A DNA stretch of 64,000 nucleotides from a bacterium (GCA_024742305.1 JANSYQ010000002.1:124001-188000); one strand, 5' to 3'. Counted from the stretch's first letter, positions 7,572-15,692 are shown. Notes: a model not told the origin generated them from the letters alone. Translations and numbers: made by a program.

Positions 7572-7905
7572 GTTCGTTGAGTTCATACCGGAAATACTTG
7601 AACCAGGAGTTCTATACATTTCAATTAAATATTCCACAGCTGTACACGCTTGCGTGTGCGGTTGTGGTAATGAAGTTGTAACACCAATAGCGCCAACTGA
7701 TTGGAGTTTAACCTTTCATGGTGATAGCGTTAGTCTACACCCTTCAATTGGTAACTGGAGTTTTGATTGTCAATCGCACTACTGGATTAAGAAGGGACAG
7801 GTAACACACTGCCGTAAATGGGATAATAGCAAAGTAGACGCCGGAAGGAAAAAAGACAAGAAAACTAAGCGACGGAAGTTTAGAAAACGCTGGATTATTT
7901 TTTAG
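7561..7905 (+). CDS. DUF6527 protein, predicted metal-binding partner
   Basis: The 114-residue product fits DUF6527: LEPGVLYISIKYSTAVHACVCGCG, then VVTPIAPTDWSL, VSLHPSIGNW and CQSHYWI. His29, Cys31, Cys33, Cys35, Cys70 and His73 could form a zinc site, and the SIGNW motif is characteristic. A lysine/arginine-rich tail occupies 91-110. It is the third gene of the cassette, overlapping the E1-like gene by 11 nt from ATG 7561 (ATG 7549 is also in frame). Family members recur with multiubiquitin/E1 genes. A role as deconjugating peptidase or accessory factor is only inference. Confidence 0.8.
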   Translation: MKHKFVEFIPEILEPGVLYISIKYSTAVHACVCGCGNEVVTPIAPTDWSLTFHGDSVSLHPSIGNWSFDCQSHYWIKKGQVTHCRKWDNSKVDAGRKKDKKTKRRKFRKRWIIF

Positions 7906-7932
7906 CTATTAAAAATCTCGTCTCATTCACTC

Positions 7933-7949
7933 TTGTTGCCTTGCAACAA
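7933..7949 (+). terminator. Small perfect hairpin after the cassette
   Basis: TTGTTGC-3 nt-GCAACAA forms a perfect 7-bp stem 28 nt after the DUF6527 stop. It is not followed by a T-run, so it may be a weak terminator or mRNA-end structure. Confidence 0.3.
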
Positions 7950-8130
7950 TATTTCTCCAACTCTTGTGATTTGTTTCACCTTCTTCTGTTATCAAAGTAG
8001 CCTAAACGCCCTGATTTTGTTTCATTTACTTATGTATCTGACACCAAAATGCGTTTTTGCGAAAAAAAATCTACTTTTTTTCAATGATTGTTCATTTTGG
8101 TATATTGTTTTCTCAAAATTCAATCGTGCC

Positions 8131-8673
8131 ATGACCAAAAAATTACTTCTGCTCCTCATTTTATTCTCTGGTTTCTTCTGTTTTGGACAAAGCGACACAC
8201 TAAAAACGGACTACCCTGGTTTCGAAGACATTTTGGATTCAATGAATATGACCTTTATTGCTCCCAAAAACATGGAAGAGACGGCGCCAATAGAAAATCG
8301 ACAAATGAATTACGAAAAGGCTTACCGAGATACAGCGGCACGATTTGAAGTACGTTACGCCTTGCGTAGACATAACATGGGATTTATTCCGCAGATTTTC
8401 GAAGCAACTACCTTAAACATTTCCGGAGGACATCTTCCGGAATACTCCATCTTCGGCAGTGAGGCCGTAAAAAACGAATTTGGAGCTGATGGAGGCGCAA
8501 CAGTTGGTGTTCCCGTAGGCACCGAGTTTGGTCAGGAGTACCAATATTGCTTACTTGTTTATATACACAAAACGGGCATTGGAGACGCGTACATGTTCTA
8601 CTTAGCCGATGACCAATCAATTATTGGTGATCGCATGTCGCCGCTATTTCATAATTTGCGATTTGAGGAATGA
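8131..8673 (+). CDS. Exported protein of unknown function
   Basis: The start is placed at ATG 8131, giving MTKKLLLLLILFSGFFCFGQSD, a clear signal peptide with likely cleavage after FCFG; the longer upstream open frame (from 7933) lacks protein character. The mature protein (about 160 residues) has no recognised domain and one Cys. It probably sits in the periplasm. It stands alone between the ubiquitin-like cassette and the next small gene. Confidence 0.7.
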   Translation: MTKKLLLLLILFSGFFCFGQSDTLKTDYPGFEDILDSMNMTFIAPKNMEETAPIENRQMNYEKAYRDTAARFEVRYALRRHNMGFIPQIFEATTLNISGGHLPEYSIFGSEAVKNEFGADGGATVGVPVGTEFGQEYQYCLLVYIHKTGIGDAYMFYLADDQSIIGDRMSPLFHNLRFEE

Positions 8674-8717
8674 AATATATAATATAGTTATAGTTAATAG
8701 ACCAGAACGAAACCACG

Positions 8718-9074
8718 ATGAATCATTTACTAGAAAGTCAAATTAAACCTCATCTTCATCATAGTAAGGAAATAGAACAGTTCCTGGGGAAGACTGTAAT
8801 TGGCGATTACGAAGTTTTACGCTGGATTTCTATTGTATACAACAAAGACAATTACAAATTATTAGTGCATGAAGTTTTTGATGACCGCGACGAGGGAATT
8901 GAAAGCATTTACGACTTCTCATATTTTACTCCTGACGATCAATTTGGCAGACAACTTTTCATAAGTACTGATTTAAACGAAGTACTTGAATTTGCTGTAG
9001 AAAGCTTTGGAGTCGATAATTCCAAATATTCTCTCTTTGGCAATTTGGACGCCAACCTCATTCATGACCTGTAA
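8718..9074 (+). CDS. Unknown small cytoplasmic protein
   Basis: A 118-residue acidic protein without signal peptide or membrane segment. It contains a beta-rich central part (YEVLRWISIVYNKDNYKLLVHEVFDD) and ends FGNLDANLIHDL. No family recognised. Open-frame length and regular composition support a real gene; neighbours give no functional clue. Confidence 0.6.
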   Translation: MNHLLESQIKPHLHHSKEIEQFLGKTVIGDYEVLRWISIVYNKDNYKLLVHEVFDDRDEGIESIYDFSYFTPDDQFGRQLFISTDLNEVLEFAVESFGVDNSKYSLFGNLDANLIHDL

Positions 9075-9096
9075 CTATAACATCAACTATAAAAAA

Positions 9097-9135
9097 TAGG
9101 GCAACAATTATGTCCAAGAAAAGCCCTACTTTCTA
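9097..9135 (+). terminator. Possible terminator hairpin
   Basis: TAGGGC (9097-9102) and GCCCTA (9123-9128) can pair, preceded by A6 and followed by a pyrimidine-rich CTTTCT stretch. The loop is long (20 nt), so this is a weak call. Confidence 0.25.
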
Positions 9136-9157
9136 TAGCTGAAAACCGTTAGCGCGA

Positions 9158-10252
9158 ATGAAGAATTGGATATATTTATGCCTCGTTTTAGCATTCACGT
9201 CCTGCACGGGAGGCAAAGACGATGTAGATAATAATACAGATCAAATCGAATCTGAAATAATAAGGAGTACTATCACCGAATTAGTACCCTACACTTCTGA
9301 GATCCGATTGATAGTTCCTGCTAAAGGTGGAGAGGAGTCCAGTAAGTTAGAAGCTCGAGAGGAGGCGTTTTTTATTGAGCACGAACAAATAGAACAAAAC
9401 GGAGAGGCATATTTTATTTTGTCTAACAAATTGACTGTTCCTATTCCAGGGGAAAGGTATATTTCCGAACAAGGCTTTTCAAACTCCTTACTTCACTTTT
9501 TATTTTATACTGCAAAAAAGAGATCGGTTGCTAATTCTGACATTGATAGGCTACATGAACTAAATGTCAGAAAGGAGAATATAAACACTGTGAATCACAA
9601 CGAGATCAATAAACCCGGATGTTATGGATATATTGAATATTCAAGAATGAAGTTCTCTGATAATAATACGAAAGCGGAATTTATATTTAAATACCGGCTC
9701 AATCATGGAATGGATATAACTCAACTCGTAACTGTAAATAAACATGAAAATAATTGGCAAATTGTAAATCGAGAAGACTTATTAGTGTCCTACGAACCAC
9801 CTGACTCATCTTTTGAACCAACTAAAATTATTGATACACTAATAGCCCCAAAATATAATGATTCTGATTTTGAGATAACATTTGAAGAACGAGAAAATGC
9901 AATTCCTTTTCCGAGAAATACAGATATCATTGTGACCGTGAAACAAACTGCATTTGATAAGAACTTCTTGAAATTTGTAGAATTCGACTTCTCTGTTAAT
10001 CGATCGGCTAATGATCTAAACAAATTAGATTTGGTGAAAATTAATGACTCTACATACAAGATGAATATTGACGAGTGCTATTCAGAAAATTATGTGGCAT
10101 TTGACGTTCGCATTGCACCCAAGCGTGGCTATATTTATAGTGACTTTCTCGAAGCAAGTCAGTACACGCGTTATGTAGATCACTTAAGTTCAGCGTCATT
10201 AAAAGTTTGGTATGGTTCAGTACAGCAGATCGATAATTCAAAATGTAAGTAA
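9158..10252 (+). CDS. Lipoprotein of unknown function
   Basis: A 364-residue protein starting MKNWIYLCLVLAFTSCTGG, a lipoprotein signal with the lipobox Cys16. The mature part begins with an Asp/Asn-rich linker. The rest is beta-rich with no repeat or catalytic motif recognised. Likely anchored in the outer or inner membrane. It is monocistronic; a hairpin terminator follows at 10333. Confidence 0.7.
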   Translation: MKNWIYLCLVLAFTSCTGGKDDVDNNTDQIESEIIRSTITELVPYTSEIRLIVPAKGGEESSKLEAREEAFFIEHEQIEQNGEAYFILSNKLTVPIPGERYISEQGFSNSLLHFLFYTAKKRSVANSDIDRLHELNVRKENINTVNHNEINKPGCYGYIEYSRMKFSDNNTKAEFIFKYRLNHGMDITQLVTVNKHENNWQIVNREDLLVSYEPPDSSFEPTKIIDTLIAPKYNDSDFEITFEERENAIPFPRNTDIIVTVKQTAFDKNFLKFVEFDFSVNRSANDLNKLDLVKINDSTYKMNIDECYSENYVAFDVRIAPKRGYIYSDFLEASQYTRYVDHLSSASLKVWYGSVQQIDNSKCK

Positions 10253-10332
10253 AATGAGTTGCTAACATCAACTAAAAGCCACGGGCTGAAAAACCACTGC
10301 GGAGAAGCCCGCATATCCTAGTTGAGAAACGT

Positions 10333-10352
10333 AAGCCCATTGGTGGGTTTTG
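10333..10352 (+). terminator. Rho-independent-type terminator
   Basis: A compact hairpin (AAGCCCA-loop-TGGGTTT, one G-U pair) running into TTTT, 80 nt after the lipoprotein gene. Confidence 0.45.
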
Positions 10353-10407
10353 AACAAAATATCATAGAAACAGAGAAATAGTTTGGGCTGATTTTCTTTT
10401 TAGTTCT

Positions 10408-10470
10408 ATGCAAGCGATAATCCCAATTGCAATAATAATCGCAGTTATAATTTTACTAAACAAAAACTAA
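10408..10470 (+). CDS. Possible 20-residue hydrophobic peptide
   Basis: A short frame encodes MQAIIPIAIIIAVIILLNKN, essentially one membrane-spanning helix, ending 12 nt before the SRPBCC gene. It may be a small membrane protein or type I toxin-like peptide, or a chance AT-rich frame. No start signal is evident. Confidence 0.3.
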   Translation: MQAIIPIAIIIAVIILLNKN

Positions 10471-10482
10471 AAAAGTAAAACC

Positions 10483-10869
10483 ATGGAATTCACCCTAAAA
10501 ACCATCATCAATACCACCCCAAAAGAAGTCTACGATGCTTGGCTCAATAGCGAGTCGCATTCTAAAATGACAGGTGGTGAGGCAGAAGTTACCGATGACG
10601 TTGGAGCACGTTTTACTGCTTGGGATGGTTACATTGAAGGAACAAACTTAGAACTTGAACCAAACAAGAGAATTGTGCAGTCGTGGCGAACCTCAGAGTT
10701 TGAGGAGAATGATGAAGATTCTACCATCGAGATCTTATTGAACGAGGTTGACGGAAAAACAGAACTTACGTTGATTCACACACAACTTTCAGAAGATGGT
10801 GAGCAGTACATTAACGGCTGGAAAGAGCACTATTTTGAACCGATGAAAGCATTTTTTAATGCTAAATAA
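10483..10869 (+). CDS. SRPBCC / AHSA1-like START-domain protein
   Basis: A 128-residue protein with the AHSA1-type SRPBCC pattern: an N-terminal strand (FTLKTIINTTPKEVYDAWLN), the central W-x-G region (FTAWDGYIEG), RIVQSWRTSEF, and a C-terminal helix after YINGWKEHYFEPMKAFF. Such proteins bind hydrophobic ligands or assist chaperones in the cytoplasm. The length equals a single SRPBCC domain. The gene ends at a shared bidirectional terminator with the convergent YceI gene. Ligand unknown. Confidence 0.8.
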   Translation: MEFTLKTIINTTPKEVYDAWLNSESHSKMTGGEAEVTDDVGARFTAWDGYIEGTNLELEPNKRIVQSWRTSEFEENDEDSTIEILLNEVDGKTELTLIHTQLSEDGEQYINGWKEHYFEPMKAFFNAK

Positions 10870-10870
10870 A

Positions 10871-10913
10871 AAGGGCCACGTCATCTCAATGACAGCGACC
10901 CTTCCCTATTTTT
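10871..10913 (+). terminator. Bidirectional terminator
   Basis: An inverted repeat (AAGGG...GTCAT pairing across 10871-10903) lies between convergent genes and is followed on the plus strand by TATTTTTTAAA. It likely ends transcription of the SRPBCC gene and, in reverse, the YceI gene. Confidence 0.55.
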
Positions 10914-10923
10914 TAAACGATTC

Positions 10924-11553
10924 TTACTTCGTAAGTACGGCGTCTATTTCAAAGGCAATTACCGGAGAAATGGATTCATCTTCCTCCTCTTGTGGCTCAA
11001 ACAAAGGCACATTCAAACTCGAGAAGTCTACTTCGAATTTGCCGGATAGTTTTGCTCCTTTATCGTCCGTAGAAATCGTTACAGGAACTGTCGTTTCAAC
11101 AGCCTTTCCAAGCACATTGATTTTTACAGACAATTTTCCATCACTGTAATCTCCTAAAGTAACCGTAGTTGTCGCGTACTGTGCAATATTCCAAACATCC
11201 TCAGCACCAAGGTGTCCTTCCAATTTGTTTTTCGATTTCTCAGGCATACCTTCGTCTGTGACATTGATGGTTGTCATATCCACTACAAACGATCCACTTT
11301 CAACGGCATCTCCTTTCATAGTCATGCTTCCTTCCGAAAATTTCAAGGTTCCTACGTGAGATTCATGCTCTCCCTCAAATCCTTCCCAATACAAGGTAGA
11401 TTCCTCTGTATTTAGTGAGTAGGTTACTGACTCGGCTGCCATTTCTTGTTTTTGATCTCCTGTTTCGTCTGTTGTTTCCGTAGTTTCTTCAGCTCCACAA
11501 GACGCCAACAAGGCTCCGGCAGCAATAATTGCGAAAAATGCGTTCTTTTTCAT
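10924..11553 (-). CDS. YceI-family lipoprotein
   Basis: The 209-residue product starts with a lipoprotein signal (LLASCGAEE, lipobox Cys19) and an acidic/threonine-rich linker. A YceI-like lipocalin barrel follows from about residue 42: STLYWEGFEGEHESHVGTLKFSEGSM, then GSFVVDMTTINVTDEGM and DVWNIAQYATTTVTL. YceI proteins bind isoprenoid-like lipids in the periplasm; here the protein would be membrane-anchored. An acidic loop EPQEEEDESISP near the C-terminus is distinctive. Monocistronic and convergent with the SRPBCC gene. Confidence 0.8.
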   Translation of the reverse strand: MKKNAFFAIIAAGALLASCGAEETTETTDETGDQKQEMAAESVTYSLNTEESTLYWEGFEGEHESHVGTLKFSEGSMTMKGDAVESGSFVVDMTTINVTDEGMPEKSKNKLEGHLGAEDVWNIAQYATTTVTLGDYSDGKLSVKINVLGKAVETTVPVTISTDDKGAKLSGKFEVDFSSLNVPLFEPQEEEDESISPVIAFEIDAVLTK

Positions 11554-11748
11554 ATTGAATGTTTTTTTACGTTTCTTGTTTTGATAGCTGTAAATATAAT
11601 GGATGCGCTATGAAGACGATCTACTCAATTCGATAATACCACAATTGTGGTACTCAATTTTTGACCCCACGTTCTTTTGACCCGATTATAACTGCCACCA
11701 TTCGATCAATTAAATTTTACTATTTTGATCGACCGATAAATTCTTCCC

Positions 11749-12441
11749 ATGCGCCACCTCATTCTCTTCGTTTCATTGGCCCTATTCAACTGCCTCGCAC
11801 TTGGTCAGGAAGAGGACGCGCTAATCGGACAAAATCCCAACCCCAATCAAACGAGCATTGATTTCATTTTCTGCTCGCATATTTACAACAACGATTTTAT
11901 CAGCGAGTTCAATACCTTCAATAACTATGAGGCGCTTCGGCCCGTGAATTCTGTTGGATTATCTGTGAGTAGCTACTACCTCGCCAATAAAAAGTTTCAG
12001 GCTGGGTTTCATTATTCGTATGCACAAATTCTACCGCACGATATCAACCTTAACGACACGTTAACCGGGCGCATTAACGGCTTCAATTTCTCCCTGAGCC
12101 TTGCCTCTATAAATGTGACTCCAAAGTCAAAACACACCAACATCGCTTTTGGTATTGGATTCAATACCGGTCGACTTCGAATGACCGCGCAGAACCGACG
12201 CTCTCAAAAAAATCCTTATTTCGCACCGGCATTGTTTTTCAACCCAAGATTTTTCCTTGGGAGATTTGTCATTGGGTTACGCGCAGAATATCAATTCGAT
12301 ATCTCACGTCCTACATGGCGCTCTGTGAATGTCAACGCCGACCAAACGTCTTTCGCTTTGAGTGAATTCCGCCAAACAGGACTGATTCCGAGCTTTTCCA
12401 TTGGATTTGTACCAAAACTGAAAGATGGAGGAACTAAGTAA
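11749..12441 (+). CDS. Predicted outer-membrane beta-barrel protein
   Basis: A 230-residue protein with signal peptide (MRHLILFVSLALFNCLALGQ, cleavage after LG). The rest alternates hydrophobic and polar residues with many aromatic girdle residues (FHYSYAQILPHD, FNFSLSLASINV, FVIGLRAEYQFDI) and ends in a strand, as in small outer-membrane barrels. No specific family recognised. Its last 17 nt overlap the Crp/Fnr regulator gene, so both are probably co-transcribed. Confidence 0.65.
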   Translation: MRHLILFVSLALFNCLALGQEEDALIGQNPNPNQTSIDFIFCSHIYNNDFISEFNTFNNYEALRPVNSVGLSVSSYYLANKKFQAGFHYSYAQILPHDINLNDTLTGRINGFNFSLSLASINVTPKSKHTNIAFGIGFNTGRLRMTAQNRRSQKNPYFAPALFFNPRFFLGRFVIGLRAEYQFDISRPTWRSVNVNADQTSFALSEFRQTGLIPSFSIGFVPKLKDGGTK

Positions 12442-12994
12442 ACATATCCAATCGTACTTTGATACGCGCAACGACATTGCGGAAGTGTTGGCGAATCGCT
12501 TTCAGGTACAGAACCTTTCTCGAAACGATTTTCATACATCCCTTGGAAGTAGACATGGAGATTTGAGTTTTGTGAAGTCGGGCTACTTGCGCGTTTATCG
12601 TTCTACAGAAAAGAAGGAAGTTACTCAATGGATTTCATCTCCTGGCGAATTCACTACTGACTTAGGACCGCTTATGTTCAATCAAACCGCCCGCTGGAAC
12701 ATTCAGGCACTAACCGATTGTGAACTCTATACGCTTCCCTTTTCCGAGTACCGGAAGGTTCAGCAGGAACTTCCTGAGTGGCCACAAATTGAAAAATTAT
12801 TTCTAGCGAAATGCTTCATGACCATTGAGGATCGTATTTTCAGTTTCATCTCGATGACCGCAGAGGAGCGTTACCACTTCTTACTAGAGTTCAAACCTGA
12901 TTTGTTTCTTCAAGTACCCCATCAATATTTGGCTTCTATGCTTGGAATGACTCCCGAAACCTTCAGTCGTGTGAGAAAGAAAATCGTTTCTTGA
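12425..12994 (+). CDS. Crp/Fnr-family transcriptional regulator
   Basis: A 189-residue protein with a cyclic-nucleotide-binding-like N-terminal barrel (GDLSFVKSGYLRVYRSTEKKEVTQWISSPGEFTTD) and a C-terminal winged helix (VPHQYLASMLGMTPETFSRVRKK, about 163-186). There is no Fe-S cysteine cluster, so it is not an FNR-type oxygen sensor. It overlaps the upstream barrel-protein gene and lies 52 nt before an SRPBCC gene, a pairing common in Bacteroidota. It may control the nearby SRPBCC/TspO/photolyase genes; this is inference. Confidence 0.85.
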   Translation: MEELSKHIQSYFDTRNDIAEVLANRFQVQNLSRNDFHTSLGSRHGDLSFVKSGYLRVYRSTEKKEVTQWISSPGEFTTDLGPLMFNQTARWNIQALTDCELYTLPFSEYRKVQQELPEWPQIEKLFLAKCFMTIEDRIFSFISMTAEERYHFLLEFKPDLFLQVPHQYLASMLGMTPETFSRVRKKIVS

Positions 12995-13046
12995 CATTTG
13001 TCAAGAGTCAGCCCCTTTGATGTGCTGATCTTTGTAAAAAAGAAAC

Positions 13047-13469
13047 ATGAAATATCACATCAACACTTCGATCAACATCAACGCAAACATTAATACTGTT
13101 TGGAATACCTTCACTCAGTTTGACGATTATCCGAACTGGAACTCATTTATCAAATCCGTACAAGGAAACATTCAAGAAGGTGAGAAAATCAAGATTGAAA
13201 TTGACGGCTCAAAGTTCTCTCCAAAAGTACTGTCATTTAAGAAAGAAAAAGAACTGATTTGGGTCGGAAAACCACTAATGCCCGGAATTTTTGAGGGGGA
13301 ACACGCATTTCGATTTGAGGAAAATCCCGACGGTACAACAACCTTACTCCATGAGGAACATTTTCGTGGGATATTGGTCCCTTTCATGAAGAAATACCTG
13401 CGTACAAAGGCAGTTGATGGCTTCAAACATTGGAACAAGACGCTGAAGGAGAAAGCTGAAAAACGTTAG
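13047..13469 (+). CDS. SRPBCC-domain protein
   Basis: A 140-residue single-domain START-like protein: INANINTVWNTFTQFDDYPNWNSFIKSV (N-terminal strand-helix), a middle barrel, GEHAFRFEENPDGTTTLLHEEHFRGILVPF and a long C-terminal helix. This is the polyketide-cyclase/dehydrase-like subgroup that binds small hydrophobic ligands. No signal peptide. Likely transcribed from its own promoter (GATCTTTG upstream, near-consensus) after the Crp/Fnr gene. Confidence 0.8.
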   Translation: MKYHINTSININANINTVWNTFTQFDDYPNWNSFIKSVQGNIQEGEKIKIEIDGSKFSPKVLSFKKEKELIWVGKPLMPGIFEGEHAFRFEENPDGTTTLLHEEHFRGILVPFMKKYLRTKAVDGFKHWNKTLKEKAEKR

Positions 13470-13491
13470 TTAATGCGTATTGAAAGAGTTG

Positions 13492-13499
13492 TATTTTTG
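13492..13499 (+). promoter_or_regulatory. -7 box TATTTTTG
   Basis: An exact TAnnTTTG box ending 4 nt before ATG 13504. This spacing would put the transcription start at or next to the start codon. Confidence 0.5.
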
Positions 13500-13503
13500 G
13501 TGT

Positions 13504-13998
13504 ATGCCCATAAAATCCAACGCTGCACCAAGTGAATTATCCTCTCCTTTCTATCAACAGAACAAGGAGTTGTGCGAACAGTGGGAACACTTCATTAAGG
13601 AGAGAAATGGAAAAATCAATGCGATTTATAATGCTTGGTCGCTAGATATAAAAACCAAGTTTACCACGCCAAATATGTGGTTGGTTTCAATTAGGAAAGG
13701 AACTTACTCAAACGGCTCGCTTTTATTTTCAGCGAAGTCGCAAAACCTTCTTGAGATCATGGAGTTGCAGACGCGGATTAAAAATACCAACTGCCGAACG
13801 TTTTACATTTCCCGATCCATTTTCAAAAACCGCCGGGCGAAACACCCACTTTACACAGAAGCCGTTTCTCTCTTTTCAGGAAAGCGCTTCGACTTTGTGA
13901 AGTTCGATGGAGAGATTCTGACATTTCGCTATTCGCACAGAAACAACGATTTTGACCTGGTGAAAAGAGTCATAAGGCAGATAGATTCCTTATATTAA
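13504..13998 (+). CDS. Unknown cytoplasmic protein
   Basis: The product from ATG 13504 is 164 residues; an in-frame TTG at 13480 would add 8, but a promoter box lies between. It is basic, with no signal peptide or membrane helix. Features include KNLCEQW-like helices, SLDIKTKFTTPNMWLVSIRKG and RHSH-type basic segments near the C-terminus. No family recognised. It ends 5 nt before the M23 protein gene, so they are likely co-transcribed. Confidence 0.65.
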   Translation: MPIKSNAAPSELSSPFYQQNKELCEQWEHFIKERNGKINAIYNAWSLDIKTKFTTPNMWLVSIRKGTYSNGSLLFSAKSQNLLEIMELQTRIKNTNCRTFYISRSIFKNRRAKHPLYTEAVSLFSGKRFDFVKFDGEILTFRYSHRNNDFDLVKRVIRQIDSLY

Positions 13999-14003
13999 TC
14001 GCA

Positions 14004-14666
14004 ATGATATCAATTCCTAAAAACGAAACTTCCTTGGTCGTTGATCCATCCGTTACACTGGATGATTACCTACCCTTGGATCTCTCTGTAAACAATCCCG
14101 AAATTGCCAATATTAATGCCAGTTCTAGTGAAGACTGGGAACGCTACATCAATCAATTGTTGCAAAAAAACGATAAGAAAATTGCCTATGGCGGTTATCT
14201 CGAAAAGCGAAATATCTACCAGCGAAGTACTTATTTTAAAGATGCCGCCAACAATCGGAATATTCATCTAGGAGTTGATTTTTGGATGGATGCCGGAAGT
14301 AGCGTTCATGCTTTTTTAGATGGCGTGATTCATAGCTTTCAAGACAATCAAAATTATGGCGATTACGGCCCAACAATTGTCCTTCAGCACAGTATAAATG
14401 GTAAATCGTTATATAGTTTGTACGGACACTTGAGCCGTGAATCTTTGAAGAATATCGCCATTGGTCAAGAAGTCAAGCGTGGAGAAAAAATTGCTGAATT
14501 GGGCGATGCAAACGTCAACGGAGACTATGCTCCACACCTCCATTTTCAGCTGATTCGAGATTTAGAGGGTAAAAAAGGAGATTATCCCGGTGTTTGTACT
14601 GAGGAGGAAGTCCCAAAATTTCAAGCCAACTGCCCCAATCCCTTGCCATTACTTAGGTTATTGTAA
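14004..14666 (+). CDS. M23/LytM-fold peptidase-like protein without a signal peptide
   Basis: This 220-residue protein has the LytM zinc ligands H88-x3-D92 (HLGVD) and H178-L-H180 (PHLHFQL), plus the YGHLS motif (140-144). The core resembles the M23 module found in aminotransferase/peptidase fusion proteins, including the trailing GDYPGV and CPNPLPLL segments. No signal peptide or membrane anchor is visible, which is odd for a cell-wall hydrolase and suggests a cytoplasmic metabolic role. It is cotranscribed with the unknown gene just upstream. Confidence 0.8.
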   Translation: MISIPKNETSLVVDPSVTLDDYLPLDLSVNNPEIANINASSSEDWERYINQLLQKNDKKIAYGGYLEKRNIYQRSTYFKDAANNRNIHLGVDFWMDAGSSVHAFLDGVIHSFQDNQNYGDYGPTIVLQHSINGKSLYSLYGHLSRESLKNIAIGQEVKRGEKIAELGDANVNGDYAPHLHFQLIRDLEGKKGDYPGVCTEEEVPKFQANCPNPLPLLRLL

Positions 14667-14744
14667 AAATCGTACGGCAGGAGTTGAAGCATTTCAATAT
14701 TTTGTTTAACTTTAGCTATATTTTGTTAAACAAATTATTGAGGA

Positions 14745-15233
14745 GTGGAATTTTTCGAGCATTCAGGATTATACAGTTTACACACGGAACAGTTTCTTCC
14801 AATTACGTTGGAGGAGGCCTGGCATTTCTTCTCCACTCCTCAGAATTTACAAAAGTTGACGCCCTCAAGCTTGGATTTCAAAATCACCTCGCCCAAACTG
14901 GACGGAATTTATCAGGGACAGATGATTACGTACAACATTAAAATCTTTCCGATTTTCCCTTCCAAGTGGGTGACAGAAATTACTTCTGTTGAAGATCAAA
15001 GGTATTTTATCGACGAGCAGCGCTTCGGTCCATACAAACTATGGCACCACCAGCACCATTTCAAAGAGGTTGAGGGAGGCGTTTTGATGACCGACATTGT
15101 TCACTTCAAATTGCCATTTCCATTGCTGGCTCCTTTGGCATACAAGCTCTACGTGAAGAAGAAGTTAAATGAAATCTTTACCTTCCGTCATGAAGTTCTT
15201 GATGAATTGATTTCGAAAAACGCCTTGACTTAA
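14745..15233 (+). CDS. SRPBCC ligand-binding protein
   Basis: A 162-residue protein, probably starting at GTG 14745 (no ATG is available before the conserved part). It has the SRPBCC pattern HTEQFLPITLEEAWHFFSTPQNLQKLTP, then GQMITYNIKIFPIFPSKWVTEI, WHHQHHFKEVEGGVLMTDIVHFKLPF. This subgroup is often encoded with photolyases and TspO in Bacteroidota. Its stop overlaps the tspO start region, so the three genes 14745-16976 form an operon. Confidence 0.8.
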   Translation: MEFFEHSGLYSLHTEQFLPITLEEAWHFFSTPQNLQKLTPSSLDFKITSPKLDGIYQGQMITYNIKIFPIFPSKWVTEITSVEDQRYFIDEQRFGPYKLWHHQHHFKEVEGGVLMTDIVHFKLPFPLLAPLAYKLYVKKKLNEIFTFRHEVLDELISKNALT

Positions 15234-15691
15234 TGCGGATATTGCCCTTTGTCGTTTTTTTCTTGCTCAACTTTGGTGCTCTTGCCATCGGAGCGTTTCT
15301 TATGGGCGAAGGCCCGATGTCGGAATGGTATCAAAATGCCAACAAAGCACCTTGGACACCACCCGGATGGGTTTTTGGAGCGGCGTGGACATTCATAATG
15401 ATTTGCTATTCGGTGTACATGGGCGTCGCTTGGCATCGAATTTCCAAAACCAAGCTAATCGGTGTTTACAGCGTTCAGCTGATCTTCAATATCGCCTGGA
15501 ACCCTGTTTTTTTCTATTTGCACGATGTTGAAATGGCCTTGCTCATCATCGGCTTTTTAACTCTGCTTATTTGGACACAACTTTTTATCTTCCAAAAGGT
15601 GATGAAAGGGTGGAGCTTGTTGGTTCTTCCCTATGCTGTTTGGCTAGTAATTGCCACTTCTCTTAACTGGTATTTCCTATTATATAATTGA
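15233..15691 (+). CDS. tspO: TspO/MBR family tryptophan-rich sensory protein
   Basis: The 152-residue protein has five predicted membrane helices and the TspO hallmark APWTPPGWVFGAAWTF (39-54), followed by FNIAWNPVFFYLHD and YAVWLVIATSLNWYF. TspO binds porphyrins and cholesterol-like ligands in the membrane and is linked to oxidative and light stress. Length is typical. It is sandwiched between an SRPBCC gene (1-nt overlap) and the photolyase gene (1-nt gap), pointing to a light-response operon. Confidence 0.9.
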   Translation: MRILPFVVFFLLNFGALAIGAFLMGEGPMSEWYQNANKAPWTPPGWVFGAAWTFIMICYSVYMGVAWHRISKTKLIGVYSVQLIFNIAWNPVFFYLHDVEMALLIIGFLTLLIWTQLFIFQKVMKGWSLLVLPYAVWLVIATSLNWYFLLYN

Positions 15692-15692
15692 T

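Noticed and set aside
14684-14941. 85-codon frame overlapping the SRPBCC gene
   Set aside because: It lies in another frame of the SRPBCC coding region and its product has no family features.
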